From assembly GCA_963779685.1 (NCBI GenBank), contig CAVZZG010000003.1:558001-622000 (forward strand): a DNA stretch of 64,000 nt, written 5' to 3'. Within the stretch, counting starts at the first letter, position 1; every line of letters begins with the position of its first letter. This DNA comes from CAVZZG01 sp963779685. GTDB lineage: Bacteria > Actinomycetota > Thermoleophilia > Gaiellales > F1-60-MAGs149. Under the pieces are notes generated by a model that had not been told where the DNA came from, searched no databases, and was given only the letters and a program-made list of their open reading frames with translations. Made by a program: the position numbers and the translations under genes. This document shows, piece by piece, positions 8,959 to 16,134 of the stretch.

Positions 8959-10341
8959 TCAGGCGGCGAGGCGCTGGTCGAGTGCCGCGCCACCGACGAT
9001 CGCGGCCAGCGTTTCGACGCACCTCGGGTCGAACGCGGCGCCGGCCTCCTTGCGGAGGTGGGCGACGGCGTCGGCCGTGCTCCAGCCGGGCCGGTAGACG
9101 CGGTCGGAGACCAGCGCGTCGTACACGTCGCACACGGTGAGGATCCGTACCTCGATCGGCAGCCCCGATGCCGCGACGCCGTCGGGATAGCCGTTGCAGT
9201 CGAGCCGCTCGTGGTGGCTGCGCACCAGCGAGAGGATGTCGGGCCCGAAGCCCAGCGCCCCCAGCAGCTCGGTGCCGGCCACGGGATGGGTGCGGATGAC
9301 GGCGAACTCGTCGTCGTCCAGTGCGGCGGGCTTCTTGAGGATCTCGTCGGGGATCGAGAGCTTGCCCATGTCGTGCAGCAGGCCGCCGACGGCGAGCGTG
9401 CGCAGGCGGGCGGCGCCGAGCCCGAGGCTCTCGCCGACCTGCACGGCGAGCAGGGCCACCTGGCGCACGTGACGCTCGGTGTAGTGGTCCTTCTCGGCCA
9501 GCCGGCGCGTCAGCGCGTGGACCTGCGCCCCGAGGAACGCCTCCTCGTGCAGCACCAGCCGCGAGGCGTCGGTGTCGCCCTGGAGGGCGCGGGAGGGAGC
9601 GTCGCGAGCGAGGTCGGCGAGCACGGCACCGGCGACCAGGCAGATGCCGGTGGTCTCGAAGCCGTGGCCCAGCCAGAACGCCAGCTCCCACCAGTAGCTG
9701 GTCAGGGCGGCGATCGCTGCGGCGGCCAGGAAGCCGATGCCGAGCGGCGCCGTCCAGTCGACGGTCCGACCCGTGAGACGGGCCGCGCGCCAGGACCGTC
9801 TGCCCGAGACGGCCAGCAGGAAGAGCGTCACCGCCAGCAAGACGAAGGCCGGCGGCTCCTCCGGGTCGGGCGCTGCCGGGATGACGCTCGGCCAGGTGAA
9901 GCCGATCACCGCGATGAGCACGACGCCGATGCCGGCGATGGACGAGCCGATCAGCAGCCAGCGCGTCGCGCCCGGCTGGCCCATGCGGGGGGCGCATGCC
10001 AGCAGCACGGCCCCTGCCGGGATGGTGAGCGCGCCCGCGAACGCGATCATGCCGTTCTGGCCGATCAGGTAGCCGGGAGTGGCGGCGCCGTGGAGGGCCA
10101 GGAGGGCGGCCATCGCCGCGAAGGCCACGCCGACTGCGAGCGAGCGGCTGTCCTGACGCCGGACGGCGACCACCACCAGGACCACGGACATCACCAGCGC
10201 GGACCCTGCCCCGAGCCCCACGCACAGCACGTGGTCGGCGGCCGTCAGCGAGACGCTGACACCGCGGCCGTACAGAACCGCGCAGATCGCGACCACGATA
10301 CCGAGTCCTGCCAGCGCGGGAGCGGGGGCGACGCGCCTCAC
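8959..10341 (-). CDS. Membrane-anchored HD-GYP domain protein (probable c-di-GMP phosphodiesterase)
   Basis: Probably hydrolyses cyclic di-GMP. It has 460 residues: an N-terminal half of about seven to eight hydrophobic segments (residues 8-255), then a cytoplasmic HD-GYP domain with RHVRQVA, LLHDMGK (the HD pair), a metal-binding THPVAG segment, and HHERLDCNGYPDG. The usual HHExxDGxGYP motif has Cys where Gly is expected, a small departure. GTG 10341 follows a GAGGAG site at short spacing. It is downstream of phoU on the same strand after a 55-nt gap, so it may be read with the phosphate operon. With the PilZ protein at 41767 it points to c-di-GMP signalling in this organism. Confidence 0.85.
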   Translation of the reverse strand: MRRVAPAPALAGLGIVVAICAVLYGRGVSVSLTAADHVLCVGLGAGSALVMSVVLVVVAVRRQDSRSLAVGVAFAAMAALLALHGAATPGYLIGQNGMIAFAGALTIPAGAVLLACAPRMGQPGATRWLLIGSSIAGIGVVLIAVIGFTWPSVIPAAPDPEEPPAFVLLAVTLFLLAVSGRRSWRAARLTGRTVDWTAPLGIGFLAAAAIAALTSYWWELAFWLGHGFETTGICLVAGAVLADLARDAPSRALQGDTDASRLVLHEEAFLGAQVHALTRRLAEKDHYTERHVRQVALLAVQVGESLGLGAARLRTLAVGGLLHDMGKLSIPDEILKKPAALDDDEFAVIRTHPVAGTELLGALGFGPDILSLVRSHHERLDCNGYPDGVAASGLPIEVRILTVCDVYDALVSDRVYRPGWSTADAVAHLRKEAGAAFDPRCVETLAAIVGGAALDQRLAA

Positions 10342-10396
10342 GCTCTCCTCATCGGCCTCTGCCGTCGCCGACTTGACCGCGCTTCCGGGGGGCTCC

Positions 10397-11092
10397 TCAG
10401 CCGGAGGCCAGTGGCCCGCCGGGATCGACGCTCGGCATCGGGCGGGGAAACTCCCGGTACTCGCCGGTCAGGAGGTACGCCGTCTGCTCGGCGACGGCCA
10501 CGGCGTGGTCGCCGATCCGCTCCAGACCGCGTGCCAGCAGTATGGCTCGCACGCTCCACGGCCGCAGCGACCTGTCGGCCGCCAGCTCGACGATCCGCTC
10601 GAGCGCGGTGAGGATCTCCTGGTCGAGCACGGCGTCCATGTCGGCGATCGCGAGCGTCCCGGCGAGCTCGCGGCGCTGCCGGGCCGTGAAAGCGATGTCG
10701 AGCATGCGGTCGGCCCGCGCACCGGCAGTCCGGAAGACCGCCGCGACCGGCTCGGGGAGTCCGATGCCCTCGATGGGTTCGAGGAACCGCGCCATGCGGG
10801 CGGTGTTCCGCGAGATCCGCCGCACGCTGCGGTTGACGTGCAGGGCTCCGATCAGGAGCCGGAGGTCCGACGCCACCGGGGTCTGGCGTGCGAAGAGCTG
10901 CTCGGCGTCCCGTTCGATGCGCAGGTAGCGCACCTCGGCGTCGGCCACCTGGCGCTCGACCCACTGCGCCAGCGTCGCGTCCCAGGCGTCGAGCAGGCGC
11001 AGCGCGCCCCCGAGCGCGCGACGCGCGATCGCGGCCTCCTCCTGGAGATCGGCCTCCAGGGAGTCGAGCTCCTCCGCGTAGGCCTCTCTCAC
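10397..11092 (-). CDS. phoU: PhoU phosphate-signalling regulator
   Basis: Negative regulator of the phosphate response and of Pst transport. It has 231 residues, all helical, in the two-repeat PhoU pattern: an N-terminal half with AEVRYLRIERDAEQLFA and SDLRLLIGALHVNRSVRRI, and a C-terminal half with AVLDQEILTALERI and ARGLERIGDHAVAVAEQ, which carries the conserved RIGDHA metal motif. GTG 11092 overlaps the pstB stop (GTGA), so the two are translationally coupled. It is the last gene of pstSCAB-phoU; no phoR/phoB is in the window. Confidence 0.93.
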   Translation of the reverse strand: MREAYAEELDSLEADLQEEAAIARRALGGALRLLDAWDATLAQWVERQVADAEVRYLRIERDAEQLFARQTPVASDLRLLIGALHVNRSVRRISRNTARMARFLEPIEGIGLPEPVAAVFRTAGARADRMLDIAFTARQRRELAGTLAIADMDAVLDQEILTALERIVELAADRSLRPWSVRAILLARGLERIGDHAVAVAEQTAYLLTGEYREFPRPMPSVDPGGPLASG

Positions 11093-11940
11093 CCGAACTT
11101 GCCCGAGATGTAGCCCTCTGTGCGCTCGTCGCTGGGGTTCGTGAAGATCTTGTCGGTGCGGTCGTACTCGACCAGGACGCCGGAACGCCGGCCCTCGGCG
11201 CCGACCTCGACGCTGAAGAACGCCGTCATGTCGGCCACGCGCGCGGCCTGCTGCATGTTGTGGGTGACGACGACGACGGTGTAGTCCTGCTTCAGCTCGA
11301 CCATCAGGTCCTCGATCTTGGAGGTCGCGATCGGGTCGAGTGCCGAGGCCGGCTCGTCCATCAGCAGCACCTCCGGCTCGACTGCCAGGGCGCGGGCGAT
11401 GCAGAGCCGCTGCTGCTGCCCGCCCGACAGCCCGAACGCGCTCTCCTTGAGCCGGTCCTTGACCTCGTCCCAGATCGCCGCGCGGTGCAGCGCCCGCTCG
11501 ACCCGCTCGTCCATGTTGCCCTTCATCCGCAGGATCCGCGGCCCGAAGGCAACGTTGTCGTACACCGACTTGGGAAACGGGTTGGGCTTCTGGAACACCA
11601 TGCCGATCCGCGTCCGCACCGCAACCGGGTCGACGTCACCGGCGTACAGGTCGGTGCCGTGATACCGGACGACGCCCTCGACCACGGCCGACGGGATCAG
11701 GTCGTTCAGGCGGTTGAAGCACCGGATGAACGTCGACTTGCCGCATCCCGAGGGGCCGATGAAGGCCGTCACCTCGTTGCGGTAGATCTCCATGTCGATC
11801 GGCAGCAGCGCCCGGTGCGAGCCGTAGAGGACGCTGAGCCCGGCGACATCGAAGACCACCTCGCGGTGGATGTCGGCGTGGTGCCTCGATGCAACGTCGG
11901 CGAGGTGGATCTCGGGGGCGAGGGTCTCGGAACTCTCCAT
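11089..11940 (-). CDS. pstB: Phosphate ABC transporter ATP-binding protein PstB
   Basis: Drives phosphate import. It has 283 residues from ATG 11940, which overlaps the pstA stop as ATGA; the longer frame upstream is antisense shadow. Walker A is GPSGCGKSTFIRC, the Q-loop is MVFQKPNPFP, the signature LSGGQQQRL, Walker B VLLMDEPASALD, and the switch His is in VVVVTHNMQQA. The MVFQKPNPFPKSVYDNV stretch is diagnostic for PstB. An N-terminal extension of about 30 residues precedes the ATPase fold. Confidence 0.96.
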   Translation of the reverse strand: MESSETLAPEIHLADVASRHHADIHREVVFDVAGLSVLYGSHRALLPIDMEIYRNEVTAFIGPSGCGKSTFIRCFNRLNDLIPSAVVEGVVRYHGTDLYAGDVDPVAVRTRIGMVFQKPNPFPKSVYDNVAFGPRILRMKGNMDERVERALHRAAIWDEVKDRLKESAFGLSGGQQQRLCIARALAVEPEVLLMDEPASALDPIATSKIEDLMVELKQDYTVVVVTHNMQQAARVADMTAFFSVEVGAEGRRSGVLVEYDRTDKIFTNPSDERTEGYISGKFG

Positions 11941-12821
11941 CAGCGGCGGTCCTTCAGCGAGGGCCCGCGCGTCGCGATCACGCGAGCCACGATGGTCAGC
12001 GTCAACACGATCATGATCAGCACGAATGCACCGGCCCACGCGCGCTGCTTGGCGGCGTCGTAGGCCGAACCGGAGTCGGAGAAGATGAGCAGCGGGAGCG
12101 CGGAGTCCGGCCCCGAGACGTCGGTGAAGCCGGTCACGAACTGGTTGCCGAACGACGTGAACAGCAGTGGCGCGGTCTCCCCTGCGGCGCGGGCGACGGC
12201 CAGCATGGCTGCGGTCGTCAGGCCCGAGGCGGCGGCCGGGAGCACGACGTTCACGATCGTCCGCCACTGCGGCGTCCCGAGGGCGAGCGACGCCTCCCGG
12301 AGGTCGCGCGGCACGAGTCGCAGCACCTCCTCGGAGGCGCGCACGATGATCGGCACCATCAGCAGGCCCAGCGCGAGCGCGCCCTTCCAGGCTGCGTAGC
12401 CGGAACCCTCGACGGTCAGCGCGAAGACGAAGATCCCGATGAAGATCGACGGCACGCCGGCCATCAGGTTCGCCACGAAGCGGACGAGCGCCGCGAACCG
12501 GCCGCGCCCGTACTCGTTGAGGTACACCGCGGCCAGGATCCCGACCGGGATCGCCATCGCGCTCGCCATCAGCAGCAGCTTGAGCGTGCCCTTGATGCCG
12601 TTCCAGTACCCGCCACCGGTCTGCGACTGGTCGAACGGCGCCGGCTGCGAGAGGAAGTCCCACGAGAGCGCGCCTGCGCCCTTCCTGATCAGCTGGAACA
12701 GGATCAGGCACAGCGGCACCAGGGCGATGATGATCGAGGCGATCATGAACCAGACGGCGAGCCGGTTGCGGAATCGCCGCCCCTTCGAGGTGCGGCCGAT
12801 CTGCAGCGGGGCGGTGCTCAC
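11940..12821 (-). CDS. pstA: Phosphate ABC transporter permease PstA
   Basis: Inner-membrane permease subunit of the phosphate importer. It has 293 residues from GTG 12821, which overlaps the pstC stop. Six transmembrane segments are visible, and the coupling-helix region EEVLRLVPRDLREASLALG is the EAA-like loop that contacts PstB. The long periplasmic-side loop after the first segment (LSWDFLSQP) is typical of PstA. Overlaps on both sides put it in a single transcript with pstC and pstB. Confidence 0.94.
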   Translation of the reverse strand: MSTAPLQIGRTSKGRRFRNRLAVWFMIASIIIALVPLCLILFQLIRKGAGALSWDFLSQPAPFDQSQTGGGYWNGIKGTLKLLLMASAMAIPVGILAAVYLNEYGRGRFAALVRFVANLMAGVPSIFIGIFVFALTVEGSGYAAWKGALALGLLMVPIIVRASEEVLRLVPRDLREASLALGTPQWRTIVNVVLPAAASGLTTAAMLAVARAAGETAPLLFTSFGNQFVTGFTDVSGPDSALPLLIFSDSGSAYDAAKQRAWAGAFVLIMIVLTLTIVARVIATRGPSLKDRR

Positions 12822-13768
12822 GCCATCGCCTTGATCGATCGTCGCACGAACACCTGGGCGATCACGTTCACCACGATCGTGATCACGAACAGCAGCACCC
12901 CGATCGCGATCAGCGCCTGGGTCTTCGCACCGCTCGACTCCGCGAACTGGTTGGCGATCACGCCGGCCATGGATTGACCGGGCCCGAACAGCGAGGCGGG
13001 GATGCGCGTGAACGACCCGATCACGAGCAGCACCGCGATCGTCTCGCCCAGCGCGCGGCCGAGGGCGAGCACGGCGGCGCCGATGATGCCCGAGCGCGCG
13101 TAGGGCAGCACCGCCTGGCGCAGCACCTCCCACTGCGTCGCCCCGAGACCGACCGCGGCCTCGCGCTGCGCTGCCGGGACGAGCGCGATCGCCTCGCGGG
13201 AGAAGGCCGTGACGATCGGGATGACCATCAGCCCGAGCAGCAGGCCCGCCGTCAGGAGCGAGCGGCCGGTACCGACCGGCCCGCTCATGTACGGCGCCCA
13301 GTCCAGCGCCGAGGTCAGGGTGGGGTAGACGTGCGCCACGAGGAACGGCACCATCACGAAGATGCCCCACAGGCCGTAGATCACGCTCGGCACGGCCGCC
13401 AGCAACTCGACCGCGTAGACGAGCAGTCCGCGTGTGCGGCGCGGGGCGACCTCGTTCAGGAACAACGCGATGCCGACGCCCGCGGGCACCGCCAGCACCA
13501 TGGCGATCAGCGAGGACACGAGCGTGCCGATGACGAACGGCAGCGCGCCGTAGGAGTCCTTGTCCGGCACCCAGTTCGAGTCGAATGCGTACCCCGGGTT
13601 CGACGACATGAACGGCCACGCCAGCGACGTCGTGCGGACGACGATCAGCCCGAGCACGACCAGCACGAGACCGGCCGAAGCGGTGACGATGGCGCGAAAC
13701 CATACGTCGCCGCCCCGGCCGGTCCTCCGCGTCTGGAGACGCGGGACGACAGGGTCGACCACCGACAA
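12818..13768 (-). CDS. pstC: Phosphate ABC transporter permease PstC
   Basis: Second permease of the phosphate importer. It has 316 residues, about six transmembrane segments, and the EAA-like loop REAIALVPAAQREAAVGLGA. The start is TTG 13768, 3 nt after the pstS stop; GTG 13762 is a near alternative. SVIYGLWGIFVMVP is the characteristic PstC segment in the third helix region. It pairs with PstA. Confidence 0.94.
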   Translation of the reverse strand: MSVVDPVVPRLQTRRTGRGGDVWFRAIVTASAGLVLVVLGLIVVRTTSLAWPFMSSNPGYAFDSNWVPDKDSYGALPFVIGTLVSSLIAMVLAVPAGVGIALFLNEVAPRRTRGLLVYAVELLAAVPSVIYGLWGIFVMVPFLVAHVYPTLTSALDWAPYMSGPVGTGRSLLTAGLLLGLMVIPIVTAFSREAIALVPAAQREAAVGLGATQWEVLRQAVLPYARSGIIGAAVLALGRALGETIAVLLVIGSFTRIPASLFGPGQSMAGVIANQFAESSGAKTQALIAIGVLLFVITIVVNVIAQVFVRRSIKAMA

Positions 13769-13771
13769 GCG

Positions 13772-14860
13772 CTAGCCCACCATGGAGTTGACGGACGCCA
13801 TCGCGAGCGTCTGGAGATCGGTGGGCAGCGGTGCGTAGTTGAGCGTGGTCGCGGTCTTCTGCCCCTCCGTCAGCTCCCAGGTCAGCCAGGCCTTGAGGGC
13901 GGCCGCCTTGGACGCGTCCTGGCCCGCCTTGCTCGGGTCCTTCCAGACCAGCTGCCAGGTGGCGCTGACGATCGGGTAGGCGCCCGGGCTGGCCGAGTCG
14001 AGCAGCGAGAAGCGCAGGTCGGGCGGGTAGGTGGCGCCGGTGCCCGCGGCGGTGGTCGACTCGAGCGAGGCGGTGACCGACTCGCCGGACTTGTTCTTGA
14101 GCTGGGCGAAGGTGATGTTGTTCGTGAGCGCGTAGGAGAGCTCGTTGTAGCCGATCGCCCCGTCGGTCGCCTTGACCTGCGCCGCGACGCCGTCGTTCTT
14201 CTCGGCGCCCTCGCCGACCGGCCACTGCGGATCCTTGCTCTGGCCGGGACCGGCCGCCCAGTCGGGCGAGACCGCGGCGAGGTAGCCGGTGAAGATGAAG
14301 GTCGTGCCCGATCCGTCCGAGCGGTGCACGACGGTGATGGGCGTGTCGGGGAGCGTCGCGCCAGTGTTGAGGGCTGCGATGGCGGGATCCGACCACTTCG
14401 TGATCTTGCCCAGGAAGATGTTGGCCAGGGTGGGTCCGTCGAGCTTCAGGTCGGTGACGCCCGAGACGTTGTAGGTGACGACGACCGCGCCGAGCACCAT
14501 CGGGATGTGCAGCACGTCCCCGCCGGCTGCCTGGGCGGCGGTGATCTCCGAGTCCTTCATGGGGGCGTCCGAGGCGCCGAAGTCGACGGTCTTGGCCGTG
14601 AACTGCTGGATGCCGGCCGACGAGCCGACGCCCTGGTAGTTGACCTGGACGCCCGACGCCGTCTTGTAGTCGCCGGCCCACTTGGAGTAGATGGGCTGCG
14701 GGAAGGTGGCACCGGCGCCGGTGAGGCTGCTGGCCGCGGCGGCGCTGGAGCTGCCGGACGACGAGCTGCTGGAACTCGAGCTGCTGCTCGAGCCGCAGGC
14801 TGCGGTGAGGGCGGCGATCAGGACGGCCGCGCCGAGAATGGTTCGTGGGTGCTTCATCAT
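13772..14860 (-). CDS. pstS: Phosphate-binding lipoprotein PstS
   Basis: Captures phosphate outside the membrane for PstCAB. It has 362 residues from ATG 14860; upstream GTG 14875 and ATG 14869 are also in frame, and no start has a clear Shine-Dalgarno site. The signal peptide ends in the lipobox LTAAC (Cys 22), followed by a serine-rich spacer and the PstS fold with GAGATFPQPIYSKWA, the phosphate-binding HRSDGSGTT loop, and YNELSYA. First gene of the pst operon, divergent from the cupin gene with an 88-nt gap that should hold the phosphate-regulated promoter; no certain Pho box was identified. Confidence 0.95.
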   Translation of the reverse strand: MMKHPRTILGAAVLIAALTAACGSSSSSSSSSSSSGSSSAAAASSLTGAGATFPQPIYSKWAGDYKTASGVQVNYQGVGSSAGIQQFTAKTVDFGASDAPMKDSEITAAQAAGGDVLHIPMVLGAVVVTYNVSGVTDLKLDGPTLANIFLGKITKWSDPAIAALNTGATLPDTPITVVHRSDGSGTTFIFTGYLAAVSPDWAAGPGQSKDPQWPVGEGAEKNDGVAAQVKATDGAIGYNELSYALTNNITFAQLKNKSGESVTASLESTTAAGTGATYPPDLRFSLLDSASPGAYPIVSATWQLVWKDPSKAGQDASKAAALKAWLTWELTEGQKTATTLNYAPLPTDLQTLAMASVNSMVG

Positions 14861-14936
14861 CACGGCCATCGTCACCGCAACGGCACTGCTAGCGGGTCGC
14901 GGGACGGTGCCACGGTGGTGAAGAACTGGTGACAGC

Positions 14937-14942
14937 TACCCT
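14937..14942 (+). promoter_or_regulatory. Probable -10 element (TACCCT) for cupin gene
   Basis: TACCCT ends 6 nt before ATG 14949, with no ribosome site between, which suggests a leaderless transcript. Confidence 0.45.
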
Positions 14943-14948
14943 CCCGGC

Positions 14949-15434
14949 ATGGCCAATATCAACGTGCTGCACCCGCTGGAGATCCGCGATGTCCCTGGCT
15001 TCGAGGCCCGTCGCGGCCGGCTCGGCTGGGACCTCGGCACCGAGCAGATCGGCCTCGGCGTCTGGGAGATCGAGCCTGGACAGGCGGCCTATCCGCTCCA
15101 CTACCACCTCCGCGAGGAGGAGGTCGTCGTCGTGCTGGCGGGGACGCCGAGCCTGCGGACAGCCGAGGGCTGGCGGGAACTGGCGGCCGGCGAGGTGGTC
15201 GCGTTCCCGGTCGGCGAGGCCGGCGCCCACCAGATCGCCAACTGGGGGACGGAGACGGCCCGGTTCCTGGCGATCTCGACCACCGGCTCACCGGACATCT
15301 GCATCTACCCGGAGTCGGGCAAGATCGGGGCGTTCGAGCGGTTCAGCGACCGTCGCGGGCTGTTCGCGATGTTCCGGCAGGCGGACGCCGTCGACTACCA
15401 CGTCGGCGAGTCGCCTCCCGCGCGACCCGTCTGA
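14949..15434 (+). CDS. Cupin-domain protein
   Basis: A 161-residue single-domain cupin. The first cupin motif reads YPLHYHLREEEVVVVLAG (His, His, Glu metal ligands) and the second GEVVAFPVGEAGAHQIAN with the final metal His. No signal peptide. It stands alone between divergent pstS and a convergent membrane-protein gene. Cupins of this size can be sugar isomerases, dioxygenases or sensors; nothing in the sequence decides between these. The probable -10 box 6 nt upstream supports this start. Confidence 0.85.
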   Translation: MANINVLHPLEIRDVPGFEARRGRLGWDLGTEQIGLGVWEIEPGQAAYPLHYHLREEEVVVVLAGTPSLRTAEGWRELAAGEVVAFPVGEAGAHQIANWGTETARFLAISTTGSPDICIYPESGKIGAFERFSDRRGLFAMFRQADAVDYHVGESPPARPV

Positions 15435-15442
15435 CATCGGCG

Positions 15443-16051
15443 CTAACCGTCGCCGCCGCGGTCGCGATGCTCGTGGTGCTGCCGGTGGGTGGCGCCCGCG
15501 TCGACGGTGACGACGGTGGTGGCAAGCGCCGCGCCGGTGAGGATGCTGAGCCCGAGCGCGAGCCACCGCCGGCGGGCACCCTCGACGTGCGACCGCCGCG
15601 GCAGGTCCTCACGCACGAGCCGGCGCGTCTCGCGCATGTGGGCGAGCACGTGCACCGCCATCGCGACGAAGAACACGATGAAGCTTGCCGAGTGGAGCCC
15701 GCGGAGCGTGTCGTTGCGCCCGGCGAAGATCAGGCCGACGCCGCTGCCGATGACCGCCACCGTGGCGATCGAGACCACCGGGCCGAGGACGCGCAGGTAG
15801 GCGTGGGGTGCGCCGCGCATCCGGTAGGCCGCCGTGCCCGCGTAGTAGCGCACCATCCGGTAGCCGGTCGTCACCAGCTTCAGGGCCACGACCGGGATCA
15901 GCGCCAGGCCGATGAACACGTGCACCGTGAACAACTGGTCGAGGGCGATGATCGATACGCCTTCGACGGCCAGCATGACGAACAGCGCCGCGGCCACCAG
16001 GGCCGTCAGCCGCTGGTTGCCGGCAACGCCGGAGGCCGTGTCGCTGGACAT
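15443..16051 (-). CDS. Membrane protein with paired histidines (possible b-type cytochrome-like)
   Basis: A 202-residue protein with four to five predicted transmembrane helices. Histidines lie inside or at the edges of helices (QLFTVHVFIGLAL, GLHSASFIVF, MAVHVLAHMRE), as in small four-helix b-heme proteins, but no family signature was recognised. The C-terminus is His- and charge-rich (THRQHHEHRDRGG). It is divergent from hyuA with an 83-nt gap and convergent with the cupin gene. A similar His-in-helix layout occurs in the protein at 49561-50217. Function unknown; heme binding is inference. Confidence 0.65.
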   Translation of the reverse strand: MSSDTASGVAGNQRLTALVAAALFVMLAVEGVSIIALDQLFTVHVFIGLALIPVVALKLVTTGYRMVRYYAGTAAYRMRGAPHAYLRVLGPVVSIATVAVIGSGVGLIFAGRNDTLRGLHSASFIVFFVAMAVHVLAHMRETRRLVREDLPRRSHVEGARRRWLALGLSILTGAALATTVVTVDAGATHRQHHEHRDRGGDG

Positions 16052-16122
16052 GATTCGAGGTATACCGGTACTGGATGAGGGCGGCCTTATGACTCACTCG
16101 CACGGCGGTCGCACGGGATTGC

Positions 16123-16128
16123 TACGTT
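16123..16128 (+). promoter_or_regulatory. Probable -10 element (TACGTT) for the hyuA operon
   Basis: TACGTT ends exactly 6 nt before the ATC at 16135, the same spacing seen for other probable leaderless genes in this window. It supports transcription starting at or next to that codon. Confidence 0.45.
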
Positions 16129-16134
16129 GGCCCG

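Noticed and set aside
5477..10225. A very long open frame (about 1580 codons) on the minus strand, and many similar long frames elsewhere
   Set aside because: It runs antisense to the GMC and aldehyde dehydrogenase genes and is Arg/Pro/His-rich low-complexity sequence, as expected from GC-rich coding DNA read in the wrong frame.
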